Source of the DNA: Diabrotica undecimpunctata
Lineage: Eukaryota; Arthropoda; Insecta; Coleoptera; Chrysomelidae
Reading direction: 5' to 3'
Length of the DNA stretch: 64,000 nt
Assembly (NCBI RefSeq): GCF_040954645.1
Contig: NC_092809.1
Location: forward strand, 136,079,914-136,143,913
The translations under genes and the position numbers were made by a program. The notes beneath the pieces are model-generated. The model searched no databases, was not told the origin of the DNA, and saw only the letters and a program-made list of their open reading frames with translations. The first letter of the stretch is position 1. Every line of letters starts with the position of its first letter. Below, piece after piece: positions 33,211-43,487 of this stretch.

Positions 33211-34677
33211 GTTATTCCTAAACTTTCATTCCCCCCCCCAGATTAAATTGTCTTAAGCACGTTCGTTACAGCTATACGATAAAAAATTAAAATTATTTCA
33301 AATGTAAAAATAAAAATAACAATAAAAGAAACGTTAGAAGAATGATATTTATTTGATGAATTATTAAGGTTAGTTGTTATTGCTGTGGAACTTTGAGAAC
33401 CTCATTATTTTGTTTATATTATAAAAAGAGCATGTTATAAAAAAAGTCTTTTAAATTATAGTATATTATGTATATCATTTTTTTGAACACACTGATGATG
33501 TTGAAAAGATGCTATATTTAACTTGTATCTTATTTTAATTTCAGTACTTAAATCATATTATAAAATATATTGAGTGGTTGTAATTTCAGTGTACTTGGCT
33601 ACTAATTAAGATTCTAACTGATCTAATAAATATTTTGTATTGGTATCATGTGATGGTACTTACTATGACGCGAATAACGTGTATCCAGATTTATACATAT
33701 TTGTATGTGTTTTCCATTGCTGTCTTCAATAATTCCAGTGATTCGGACGACATTAAATAAATATAATAAAAAAATCAACTTAAGTGAAGAAATATGGCAA
33801 TATGTTTATCTAGCAACTGATGTTCATAGTAAATAATAATATATTTTTTTATTTTAATATTAGTTTTAGTTGACCTATGAAAAAAAAAACTTATACAAAA
33901 CTGAAAAACCTGTGTTACAAAAGTGGTAAAATATTATTCTAATATTTTTTACTATGTCCACCTGCTGAGTTTTTAAATAGGTGACATGGACATGAACTGA
34001 TTTGCCTTCATTGATTTTTACTTTTCAGTGATAACAAGTGATGCGTTAATTTTTACCGGATATATATTTCCAGAAAACGCGTATGTATTACAACTATACA
34101 CAAAACTTTTGCTTCCCTGTTAGAAAATATCCCATCAAAATCCAAAAATCCGTTTATCCACGACCAAAAGTATCAATCTCTTTCTATAAGTAAAAGTAAT
34201 CTAATATAGAAAAGCTAGTAAGCCATGAATGGGAACAACGTTGATCCGAAAACGATTACAGCTGCCAAAAATGAGCATCTCTCTAAGCCCTTAGGGGATC
34301 TGCCACTAGGCCCTTACCCTCTCCTGAGGCGTAGGGATCGTAGAGACGGACTAAGCTTGTAAACAGCTACTGATTTCATAAAAAATATAATGCCTTGTGT
34401 TAGGGTTGTCACGGTGAATGTAAAAATATTATAGACTAATATTGTACTGTGTTGCGTCTCAATTTTTGTCAAATATTAGCGGGGACAATAGGTTGTCAGA
34501 ATTTCTGAATGATTTATGATATAAAGGTAAAATTGGATAATACACCAAAGTATTCAGAAAATTAATCAATCTCGCATATTTACACTACATTACAAATCAC
34601 ATTAATGGTAAACAGTGCAGTCATCAAACACTAGGTGGTCTAGCTAAAATTACTGTTTACGATAAAATATTGTTTAA
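33211..34677. other. Unassigned AT-rich region
   Basis: Begins with a C10 homopolymer at about 33228-33238. A CACTGATGATG near 33489 resembles half of a hammerhead core but lacks the partner half. Nothing else recognised. Confidence 0.3.
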
Positions 34678-34984
34678 AACCCTTGTGCTAAAAACCAAAT
34701 AAATTTACACGATTGGCCAACCGTGGTACCTGGGTATCATGTACTAATGTTCATGTTAAATTCAACTGTTACTTAAAATGATCTTATATTCATTAAATGT
34801 ATACTAATTTATTTATAGTTAATGAATATATTCTGAGCGAAATAAAATTAAAGAATGGCATTTACAATTTAAGTCACTTATAAAATGCCGACAGCCTGTT
34901 CCCTGATCGATATATTTGTATCTTTATAATTAAATACAGTAAAAAGAAAGGTCTTTATTATTTTATACCTGCAGAACCTTTGAA

Positions 34985-36490
34985 ACAAACATATATGATT
35001 GGGATGCCGACGATTCCAATCGATTTTACGGTTTAGACTATTTGATTACCAGAATACAAATACCAGAAGTCGTGCATGGACACCTTATTATAAAGCTGCA
35101 CCGATTGCTGATGTTTGGAACATGCTAAATGCAAACTTGTCTGCTATTTACAAGCCAACAGAATTTTTTTTTTATTTAAAATTAACGTGTCTCGACAGCT
35201 TATGGTCATCGACACGGGTACAGTTTACAACATTATACATATTTTATATACAAGCATTTGATATGAACAATTTTTTTTGTGGAAAAGTTAAAACAATAAA
35301 GCTTATCACTATGCACTGCTTATATTAGCTGAATTAAACTTGTTTCTTTTAAAAATTTAAGAACACTGTCAAAACGGTTTGGAACATTAAGAATGTCTTT
35401 TAGATTTCCTTTTAGGCTGTGCTTGTTTCTGGAAGAATCATACTGGCAGCAGTCCAGTATCACGTGTTTGATGGAAAGAGGGGTATTACAGTAGTGGCAT
35501 ACTGGACGGTTTTATGGTGCCATAAGGTATCCGTATGTGTGACGTGTATGCCCTATTCGTAGTAGGTGAATAACTGATTTTTCTCTCCTGTTCCTAGAGG
35601 AGATATTGACGCGAGATAAGTTGGGTTGAACGTCATGCAGCTTAGTTTTTGTTTTATTCCACAGGTCCGCCCATGAGCTGAGGATTTTATGTTTTATCAA
35701 TATCTTAAGATCCGTATGGATTTGGACCTCCTTAAAGGCTAAGTGAGAAGAACATGCTACTTTAGCGGCCTGGTCTGCTTTTTCGTTTTCCAATATACCG
35801 ACATGAGATGGAGTACAGATCATTATGACTTTTATGTTAGCAGAATACTGTTGGTTACAGATGGTGTGTATTTCCTGAACTAGTGGATTTTTCGAGAAAA
35901 TACATCTTATGGAATGAATCGAGGACAGAGAATCAGTACAAATGGCGATTGTATTGCTTTCATTTGAAGTAGTATGGATTGAAGTCTTTAATGCTTGGAT
36001 TATTCGATATAATTCTGCGGTGTAGATACTACAACTTTAAGGCAATCGCACAGAGCTTATAAAACCGAAAATTTGATTATCGATAAACAGTTCTTTCCTT
36101 AACGAGGGAGAAAGAAGTTTACTCAGTATATGCCTTCCAATCCTGCTAAATATGACATAAATATGTGGTGGATATGGGATGCAGAACATGGTTTTCAGCT
36201 CAAAGAAATTATTTATATAAGCAATATAAGTAATACTCGATATGTCATTGAATCACAAAGAATTGTAAAAGATACATAAGGATGGATATATTTTTCACTA
36301 CTTCACGCCTTTAGCTAAAGCTCTTTTTTCGTAGAACCCCACTAGCTTTGCGACATAAAAAGCTATAAATTCCTTAGGAAATGAAAGCTTTGAAAACAAG
36401 AGAACCCCTGTCAACTCTTTTTGGCTTTTATAAAAAAGTTACGATGTGTTCTTATGTACTGAAGGAAAACAGAGCTGTGATTTTACTCGC
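34985..36490 (+). pseudogene. piggyBac transposase, interrupted and truncated
   Basis: First block (34999-35165): RRFQSILRFRLFDYQNTNTR, API-DVWNMLNANLSAIYKPTE, the N-terminal part of the piggyBac catalytic domain. Second block (36060-36490), after the inserted LINE: IIDKQFFP-RGRKKFTQYMP, SNPAKYDINMWWIWDAEHGF, then EMKALKTREPLSTLFGFYKK and NRAVILL. These match the family's 'xxDEQLxPFRGRxxxxQYxPxKPxKxGxKxWxxxD' segment, where the first catalytic Asp is changed (DKQ for DEQ context). Stops and frameshifts; the rest of the gene is missing after the second LINE. Confidence 0.75.
35164..36057 (-). mobile_element. LINE fragment with RNase H domain, nested in piggyBac
   Basis: Minus strand: SIYTAELYRIIQALKTSIHT, TIAICTDSLSSIHSI (RNase H catalytic Asp), NPLVQEIHTICNQQYSANIK and PSHVGILENEKADQAAKVAC, then a C terminus with HLLRIGHTRHTYGYL and the C-x-Y-C...H...C knuckle (VCHYCNTPLSIKHVILDC). 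The RNase H places it in the I/R1/Jockey assemblage. The 3' end is a run of ten T's on the plus strand at 35164-35173, a poly(A). 5'-truncated. TSDs are not clear. The piggyBac protein resumes on the other side. Confidence 0.75.
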
Positions 36491-37123
36491 TCTAGACGCA
36501 GATAGAGCGAGTAAAACAGTATTGCTACCTGGGAACTATTATAAACGAACAGTGGAGCAATGTACAGGAAATAAAGTGCCGCATAGGAAAGGCAAGAACG
36601 GTCTTTAACAAAATGAGCGCCATCTTCAAAAGTCACAACATATCCCTAGATACAAAAATGAGACATTTGAGATGCTATGTTTTCTCTGTGGTGTTGTACG
36701 GGGCGAAGGCATGGACGCTTATAGACACCACTATTAAAAAACTTGAAGCATTTGAGATGTGGCTTTATAGAAGAATGCTGAGAATATCATGAACAGCAAG
36801 GATCACGATCAAGGAAGTTCTAGAAAAAATGAAGAAGGAACCAGAGATTGTGTTTACGATCAAACGCATAAAATTGCAATATCTGGGACACGTTATGAGA
36901 AATCAGCACCGTTACTCCCTGCTACAGTCTATATTGCAAGGTAAAGTCAAAGGTAAGCGAGGACCCGGTAGAAGGAGAATATCATGGCTGGGGAATTTAA
37001 GAACATGGTTTAAGAAAACCTCAACGGAGCTGTTTCGAGCCGCAGCGAGTAAGGTCATAATTGCCAATATGATATCCAACATCCGAAACGAATAGGAACC
37101 AGAAGAAGAAGAAGAAGAAGAAG
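36489..37123 (+). mobile_element. (AAG)n-tailed LINE 3' end nested in piggyBac
   Basis: Plus strand: EIKCRIGKARTVFNKMSAIF (partly out of frame), YVFSVVLYGAKAWTLIDTTI, KKLEAFEMWLYRRMLRIS, then 36829-37095: LQYLGHVMRNQHRYSLLQSI, LQGKVKGKRGPGRRRISWLG, TSTELFRAAASKVIIANMIS, stop, then (AAG)7. TSD ATTTTACTC at 36480-36488 and 37124-37132. A 13-bp perfect inverted repeat at the 5' junction (36481-36493 and 36504-36516) includes the TSD. One TGA interrupts the frame after RRMLRIS. Confidence 0.82.
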
Positions 37124-37526
37124 ATTTTACTCAGTCTGTAAAAATGACAAAATGTTTGAGAAATCCATATTTTCCTAAGCGGGTACCCTGGTTCCCGGTT
37201 GGCCTACATGTATTTATTTTCAAAACGAAAATTTTCTTGGTTGAAACAAATAAAATTAATCTGTAAGCTCATACATGTACGGAGAATTATTCAAATTGTG
37301 TGGATTTGGAAGGTTATTACTGAATTATTTGTTAGAAAAAAATTATTCAAGAAAATGTACCTCGATGGGTACCTAGGTACCCCTTTACCAATACAAGGGT
37401 TTTAGATATATTTTAATAGATAATGATTTTTTTCTTTATCATTTAAAAATAAAAAAAACTTGGCTTTGAAATATTTACAAGACATGTTACTAGAAATTTT
37501 ATAATTCTTCTTCCTTGTTTATAATG

Positions 37527-38200
37527 CACTCCTGGTCAAAAAATCCGGACACTTACATTTTGTATGTTTTTTTTTATTTTGTCAGTGTATAGTCTTTTTA
37601 ATGGGGAGGAAGTAAACATTAATAATAAAAACGTTCATTTATAACAATAAAAATGGTTCTTTTAATGTTTTGAAATGATCGCATCACCATTGAAACAAAA
37701 TTTTGGCATTTGGCAAAAAATGATAATTTAACTTGTTTACTAGCAACAGATTTTTTTGCATTTTTATTGCGTTTACGATAAGTTTCACATTTATTCTGAT
37801 AAATTCATATCACTGTTCATAAGTGTTTTCAGATCATGTTAGTATAACTCCCAAAACTAATGTGAAAGCTGTGACATTCGTTGTGAAGATGATCGCAATA
37901 TACGTTATATTGCAAATCATTTAAATATTGTCAAAAAAAGACCTGGATCAGGCAAAAAAGGTGCAGAGATCAGCGGAATGGTGCAGGTGCATACGGAACC
38001 ACTCTTTAATGTCAAATCTTTTCGCTAGTCATTTGTTAGAAGCTCGAGAAAGTGATATTTCTGCACAAACTGCGACGAGTTTCATGCTGTTCGAAAACTT
38101 GCTCTGCTGCTTTTTTTCCGCAGTATAAGGCAAATTTACAGCAATAACCGTCATCTCCACAGATATACCATAATTTATATCCAAAACAAATTGGTTTTAA
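37527..38200 (+). pseudogene. Tc1-like transposon remnant
   Basis: Starts with CACTCCTGGTCAAAAAATCC, resembling Tc1-type termini (CAGTGCTGGxCAAAAA). From 37840 frames read NIRYIANHLNI and KRPGSGKKG followed by LLEARESDISAQT, resembling the Tc1 transposase N-terminal pattern 'RPGSGRKR...REDISAQTVRRRL'. Catalytic motifs are not recognisable. No right terminus found. Confidence 0.4.
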
Positions 38201-38279
38201 ACGAATAAATTGGTTTAGCGAGTGAGGTCCATAATAACCTACTATCATTTAATCTATGGACAAATGCTCTTAAAAAATA

Positions 38280-39325
38280 CTCCATTTTTGAAAGTTCGAA
38301 TTAACAATGGTCAATAATGGGCGAATTTTAAACGATTTGTCGGACTTTTGATTTTGTGCTTCTGAATTATCCTGAAGGTGTAAGAGTTACTTTAACTCTA
38401 GATGACTCTTATCATTTTTAGGAGCTTCTTGTTCGCTCCAATAATCTCGTTCGTTGGGCAAAGTATAGCGTAGCATGTATAAATTACTTATAACCGTCGA
38501 ATATTCAAAGTATAAAATTTATCTGGTACGCTGCTGGGCTATGTTTAAAATTTCGTGTGTCTTTGTTTACATTCCACATTCCACACCGAAGAAAAATTTC
38601 AGTTACAACTGAGAAGTTAAATATTTGGTTGATATTTGTACGTCAAGGTCAGTTACGATACGATGTGAAGTGCATTTAAAGAGAATTGTGAGTAGTCCGA
38701 TGCGAAGACTGGTACGAGGTGTAAGGCGCGAGAGAGAAGCCGGGTACACAGACCGAGGAAAGTCAAATTGAAGAAATTTTGTTGAGAGTAGACGGCGGTG
38801 TGTTTAGTCAAAAAAAAAGCCGGCAAATTTGTCGAAAACAGTGAATTATACTTAATTATACCCAATGTTATGTGTCACTTTTTGCAAATTTATTAAGCAA
38901 ACTGTAGGCAAAAACTTGTGTAGCTTTCCGGCTAGGATCTAGTGTTAGGGTTTTCAGGTAGCGCAAGAGCCCCTAACATGAGTTAGCAACCACTTACGTA
39001 GCCTTGACTAAGGGCTTTACGTGTCATCCGGAGCACAGTTGTGACGGGTAGCTCTTTTAGACAGCAGACTAATCTTTAAGACAATAAAAATCAACTGCCA
39101 ATCCCACGGCTACGGACTGAATGCACAGCTCGGCAACCCACTGTTTAATACCTGCGAAATAATAAAATACAATTAATATCATAAAATTAAAATGACAATT
39201 ACGGTAGGTTAATGCATAAGCAGCGAAGAGAAGAAAGGATAGGTCCGACGAATAGATATGGAACGGGCCGATCAGCACTCGGTTGGGGAGAAGCGAAAAG
39301 CGAATAATCAATACTTAGACACGGA
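38280..39325. other. Unassigned region
   Basis: No domain recognised. Around 38943-38981 there is TGTTAGGG...CCCTAACA, an 8-bp inverted repeat of the kind seen at LTR ends, but no paired LTR was found. Confidence 0.3.
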
Positions 39326-39329
39326 AAAA

Positions 39330-39545
39330 TATAGATCAATACTGCCAGACCGAATACGGAATTGTCACTAGATCAATACTCTAGCAGAAGTGGTTGGCCT
39401 TCAGTCAATATACTAGGTCTAATGGAGTTCATATCAGAGCAATACTCTGACGGAACTCGAGACGGCTGGCCTTCTGTTAACACCCAAAGGCCCAATTGAG
39501 TTCCCATTAGCTCAGAACTCTGGCGGAACTCGATTCTTTCTTGTT
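39330..39545. repeat. Degenerate ~70-bp tandem repeat, about three copies
   Basis: The pattern AGATCAATACTCTAGCAGAA.. / AGAGCAATACTCTGACGGAA.. / AGCTCAGAACTCTGGCGGAA.. recurs at about 39373, 39438 and 39508, each followed by GG(T/C)TGGCCTTC or CGATTC-like sequence. A shorter relative (AGATCAATACTGCCAGACCG) lies at about 39330. Function unknown; such repeats are often found in UTRs of mobile elements. Confidence 0.6.
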
Positions 39546-39711
39546 GCATACGCTGTTTTATACGATAGTTGGACTTCCATCTCCTCTAGCGCGCTTCGAT
39601 GGAAGTGGAAGTTGCCGTGGGACGGCGTGTGTACGGAACGCTAACGGGAAGGAAACGATGCACATTGTTATACGGTGGCAGCTCAGTTAAATTAGAAATT
39701 AAAAAAATTTT

Positions 39712-39786
39712 GGTCTCAGTCCCGGGAAGCTAACCCGGGTCCTCCAGCTTGTTAAGTCAGTAGCATAGCCACTGATTTACGGCCAC
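39712..39786 (-). tRNA. tRNA-like sequence (pseudogene or SINE head)
   Basis: The minus strand reads GGCCGTAAATCAGTGGCTAT at the start and has a T-arm CCCGG-GTTAGCT-TCCCGGG (B-box position; GTTCGAT expected). D-arm and anticodon arm are poorly paired. It is followed by an A/T-rich stretch, so a tRNA-derived SINE is as likely as a tRNA pseudogene. It does not look like a working tRNA. Confidence 0.4.
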
Positions 39787-39799
39787 TAGCAATAATGAC

Positions 39800-40035
39800 G
39801 TGTGTCTTAGAAACAAGACAAGAAACAAAACCTACTGAAAACGGCGGGGATAAGAATACTGAGAATTGCAGGAAATACGCTGAGACACCAACGTAAAAAA
39901 GAATGGACTAATTATATAACCCTAATGAAGGGGACCAAAGTGATCAATATAGCCAGAGATAAATTACCAAACGATACAAGAAATATTGTCCAACCGTGAA
40001 AAAAATGGAATGACAACCTTCAATAAAAACTTCAA
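39800..40035 (+). pseudogene. Very decayed LINE C-terminal remnant
   Basis: Plus strand frames read NKTRQETKPTENGG, RILRIAGNTLRHQRKKEWTN and RNIVQP-KKWNDNLQ, weakly matching 'RRxLRIIAGxTLRDRxRxExI' and the 'RPRKxWxDxL' end found in LINE ORF2 proteins. Motif evidence only. Confidence 0.3.
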
Positions 40036-40757
40036 TTCGTTAATGCACAAGCAGAATTACTTTTAAAAACCAAGCAACAAAATCTAATAAAATTTTTTTG
40101 TTATAAGAAATTATTTCTGTCAAACAACATTAAAGTATTGTTAGATAAAAATTAGTGTGCTTATTTAAATTCCTCTATTAATACGACCCTTAGCCGTTCC
40201 TGCAAAAGAAGGGCGGCATTCAAAAAGGGACAAAGGGAGTGATTTCGTAATGTATATCGTATGATCATACACCGGCACATTTGGCGAACCGTCAAACACA
40301 TATCGCAGTTGATTTAATGTTATGTCTTCTATCTCTGTTTGACATAAGCTGATTTAACATCGCGCCTTTCGTTTTTTCTCTCTCTTTCGCATAATAAAAC
40401 AAAGCAATAAAATGAAATCGAGTGTTAGTTTGACGAGAGGGTAGGGGTTAAAGAGTGCGAATTCGGAATTTTTATGAGCAGCCCTAACACAATTTTCTGT
40501 TTTTATTGTAGCCAATATTTAGTTAGTACAATAAAATAATAATATGTAGTAGTATAAGTAAAATAAATAATTTAAAATACCGTTTTAAAATTTTTTTATT
40601 ATATTTACTGCAAATAAGACGTTTTACTACATCCTGGCTAAGGCCGAAATATCCGAGGATATTCTGCCTATTGTTTTTCTACAATGAGGTTTTGAAGGTC
40701 TGCTAAATTTAGAAACTGGGTTCATAATCAATGAAGCCATCCATTAACATGCGTTTT
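40036..40757. other. Unassigned AT-rich region
   Basis: Nothing recognised. Confidence 0.35.
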
Positions 40758-40758
40758 T

Positions 40759-40875
40759 GCAAGACCAAGACCAAGACCAAGACCGCCTAATTTTAGCAAG
40801 ACCAAGACCAAGACTGACCGTGCAAGATTTAAGCAAGAACAAGACTAAGCCTGCGAGACTCTTGCGTCTTGCAGT
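40759..40875. repeat. AAGACC array 1
   Basis: Tandem (AAGACC)n in two runs after GCAAGACCAAGACC, then variants such as CAAGAACAAGACTAAG and GACTCTTGCGTCTTGC. The same kind of array, in the same orientation, lies at 42637-42735. Confidence 0.75.
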
Positions 40876-41669
40876 TAGGACTGAGTGTGGTTTTAGTAGT
40901 TCGGGTATATGATTAAAGACTCTATGAGAAAAAATATGTAATATTAAAAAACTGGACTTACGCGCATTATAAACAATACCATAAACATACATACCGAATC
41001 AAAATGTTCATTAAAAAACACATTTGACACGTGCTCAGAGGTCATAATTACAATGTAAAAATAAAATATGTTGTACATTCTTTTCCAGCAGACGACTTCT
41101 TCGCTCTGAAATTAATTGTCCATATTTTGAGAATAGCCGCCCTCTAATCATAAAAATAATATTCTTGCATTGCGACGCCGACAGTAATATCGTATCGATA
41201 TTTTTTTAAATATGTCACCCTAGCTAATAAAAATTATAATTGTTACGGACACCCACTTAATAATTCAATTTTTTCCCATTATAATTTAGTCAGGAGGAAT
41301 CTAAATAAACAAATCTTATCGGCCTAAGACTATAAATTGTTTCTGCTGAGTGTGCGATGAGATCATTCGGTTAAACAAAATTTGCTGAAAGAGCGTGGCT
41401 AATATTCAAAAGTACTGAGACAAATTAATAACAGATAATGTTAGTAATGAAGTATCTAGAATAACGAAGTAACGATATATAATTCTCGGTTTGTTATTAG
41501 ATACTTAGGGTATAGGATAGTAACGAACACAAAGTAACTAGTAGTATAGTAGTTACTTTTTCGACATCACTAAACTTTATTCCCAATTGAGCTTTCCATT
41601 GAGTCTAATGTAATAATTGTTTTTCATCTAATCCTTGTTGTTCCCGGAGTGACAAGTTTACAATTTGAC

Positions 41670-42041
41670 ATGAGGGACAAAGATTCAAATAGTTCTAGTC
41701 CGAGTAGTGAGCGTTAGAGTTATAGATCTAAAAGACCTAAAAGCAAATGTGATGAGTTTTTTGAAATAATTCATGCATCCCAAATTGCTTTGTGTAAATT
41801 GTGCCTACATAAAAAGGCTGAAATGATAATGATCAACAGAAACACCCCAGATTTAAGGAAGCATCTAATATCTTTTCACAAAAAGGAATTACGAATATTT
41901 CTTCCCGAAAAACCAAATTTCGGTGGAGATATCACAAGCTTTTTAATAACCTCTAGAAAAGGTGGACATGTTAAAAAATATGGTTATTACCTTATTACCA
42001 ATTACATATTATGTACCTACTACTTTATTTTGGTAAATTAA
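41670..42041 (+). pseudogene. BED-type zinc finger fragment, hAT-like
   Basis: Starts MRDKDSNSSSPSSER, a stop at 41715, then KRPKSKCDEFFEI and a BED-finger pattern CKLC...LRKHLISFH (C-x2-C...H-x4-H) with RNTPDLRKH between, followed by KKEL. BED fingers sit at the N terminus of many hAT transposases. After about 41960 the frame drifts into non-coding sequence, so the catalytic part is absent. Confidence 0.6.
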
Positions 42042-42417
42042 TATATTTATTAAGTAGGATCTCCTTAATTTAAAATAACTTCTTTTGATTACCATTGCTT
42101 TTTTAACTATTCTTTATTTTTTTAAGTTAGTTTTTTATATAAAAGTAAAGATAAGATTAGTAAAAACATTTATTTTGCTTTAATAAGTGGATTATAGTTT
42201 GTTATCTTATCACCTAAAAAATCTGTGCCCTTGATACATGTATGTGGATTTTTTGCCCATCATGTCCATCATCAATCCCTTTCTAGGCAGATAATGTTCT
42301 TTAAAATACAGGCATGCTTATGTCATTAATTTGTTTTTTTTTTGTTTTAACCATGTTTTAGCACATGTAAGCTTAGTAAATGCAAACATTTATTAAGAAA
42401 CAGATTGACTTCCGTGG
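42042..42417. other. Unassigned AT-rich region
   Basis: Nothing recognised between the BED fragment and the tRNA-like sequence. Confidence 0.35.
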
Positions 42418-42500
42418 GGCCTGGTAGATAGCTGAGTTAGTTAGAGCATAGGCACGGATCGCTTAGATTGTCGCTTCAAACCCCACCCGGTGTCAGTTGT
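42418..42500 (+). tRNA. tRNA-like sequence, probably SINE head
   Basis: TAGCTGAGTTAGTTAGAGCA matches a D-arm/A box (TAGCTCAGTTGGTTAGAGCA), and GCTTCAAACCCC sits at the B-box/T-arm position. The anticodon arm is poorly paired and acceptor arms do not match well, so this is a tRNA-derived repeat and not a working gene. Confidence 0.5.
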
Positions 42501-42636
42501 TTAGACGTTTATTAATTTGGTTAGTCTTTATTATGGCTATGATAATTCAAGCTTAAAATGTACTTACTCTGTTACGTTGTTCTAAGATCTAAAGTAACGT
42601 TTAATAAATAGCAATAGGTTAATTAATGGGTAACTG

Positions 42637-42755
42637 CAAGACTTGCAAGACTCTTGCTGCAAGACCAAGACCAAGACCAAGACCGGGAGTGCAATACCAA
42701 GACCAAGACCAAGACTGTCTAAGTCTCGTCTTGTTCTTGAATTTGGACAACACTA
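42637..42755 (+). mobile_element. AAGACC array 2 and hAT-like right terminus
   Basis: Contains (AAGACC)n in two runs (42661-42685 and 42698-42715) followed by CTCGTCTTGTTCTTGAATTT and GGACAACACTA. Read inverted, the end is TAGTGTTGTCC, close to the CA(G/A)GGTTGTCC-like ends of hAT elements. Together with the BED finger upstream this suggests the right end of a hAT element. No matching left terminus or 8-bp TSD was found. Confidence 0.45.
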
Positions 42756-42930
42756 AATGTATATATCTATATTTGTGAAATATAGTCAATATTTAAGATG
42801 ATACAAAAAAATAGCTTCAGAACAATATTTCAAATATTGCTCCCTAGCAGCATACTTTGGTAATTGTTTTTCCTATAATTGCCAGAGTAGTCGGTGCGTT
42901 TTGATTTAGTTTGAGTCTTCTTACAAACTC
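42756..42930. repeat. Left part of a hammerhead-bearing repeat
   Basis: TATTTCAAATATTGCTC near 42826 and ATATTTCAAATATCTC near 43012 flank the segment with the hammerhead-like motif, and TTTTGATTTA/TAAATCAAAACGCA occur inverted on the two sides (42898 and 42984). This is a small repeat unit, not coding. Confidence 0.35.
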
Positions 42931-42965
42931 TCTCTGATGACGGGTAGACCCAGAAACACGTGTTA
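42931..42965 (+). ncRNA. Hammerhead-ribozyme-like motif
   Basis: Plus strand: CTGATGA-C-GGGT-AG-ACCC-A-GAAAC followed by the palindrome AACACGTGTT (overlapping the core's last bases). Both halves of the core are exact, stem II has four Watson-Crick pairs, and the palindrome can form a dimeric stem III. The C/A next to the core would be an unpaired closing position, so activity needs testing. Confidence 0.45.
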
Positions 42966-43228
42966 GGGAGTGGTAAGAGACTTAAATCAAAACGCAACCG
43001 TCTTCGTATAAATATTTCAAATATCTCACATATATTGTCCAAACTTAAAACCAAAATTTTATACTATATGTTATGCTCCACCTTTATAAAAACTTTCTAA
43101 ATTTGCAGCAAAACACAAAAACTGCATACGAAGGCTGCATTCTTTACCTTATAAAAGCATTTGAATTTTTGTCAATAGGACACTGATCAAAAGATGGAAT
43201 TTTTACCGACCCAAAATCATTTATTTTT

Positions 43229-43366
43229 GACGATGTTTCGGCAAGGTCGCACTTGCCATTGACAAGTCAGGTAATAGCGCTTTTCGCTGATGCAGTTAAG
43301 TTCAAGCATTAGCAAGAAGAGCTACTACCTGACTTGACAATGGCAAGTGCGACTTTGCTGGTCGTC
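43229..43366. repeat. Inverted repeat, ~50-bp arms
   Basis: Arms 43229-43282 and 43316-43366 are inverted copies with a few differences (core GTCGCACTTGCCATTGACAA against its complement), separated by ~33 bp. One arm contains GGCAAG...CTTGCC-GAAAC on the minus strand, like stem II and the second half of a hammerhead, but without the CUGANGA box. Confidence 0.7.
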
Positions 43367-43432
43367 AAAATAATGGTTTTTATCAAAACCAAAATTATTC
43401 AACGCGGTGTCAAACCCGGAAAACTACAGAAA

Positions 43433-43433
<1 letters not shown>

Positions 43434-43484
<51 letters not shown>
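43434..43484. repeat. (AT)n microsatellite
   Basis: About 25 AT units, at the end of the Tc1 remnant. Confidence 0.95.

Positions 43485-43487
<3 letters not shown>

Larger units (their letters stand above)
34678..37401 (+). mobile_element. piggyBac-like element with two nested LINEs
   Basis: The left end TTAA|AACCCTTGTGCTA (34674-) and the right end ACAAGGGTT|TTAG (37393-37405) form inverted termini next to TTAA, the piggyBac target (right copy mutated to TTAG). Internal inverted similarity continues with GGTACCT.GGTA..CAT motifs on both sides. The transposase (34985-36490) is piggyBac-type. Two LINEs are inserted, on the minus strand at 35164-36057 and the plus strand at 36489-37123. Without them the element would be about 1.2 kb, so it also lacks the transposase C terminus. 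Confidence 0.75.

Noticed and set aside
33489..33515. Further hammerhead core at CACTGATGATG
   Set aside because: Only the first half of the core is present; GAAA follows without a pairing stem II.
38943..40493. 1.5-kb solo LTR bounded by TGTTAGGG and CCCTAACA
   Set aside because: No 4-6-bp TSD at the two ends (CTAG side against CAATT), no internal LTR features, and another CCCTAACA lies only 39 bp from the first repeat.
40744..40992. 82-codon minus-strand ORF with Ser-Trp repeats
   Set aside because: It is the translation of the AAGACC array in one frame.
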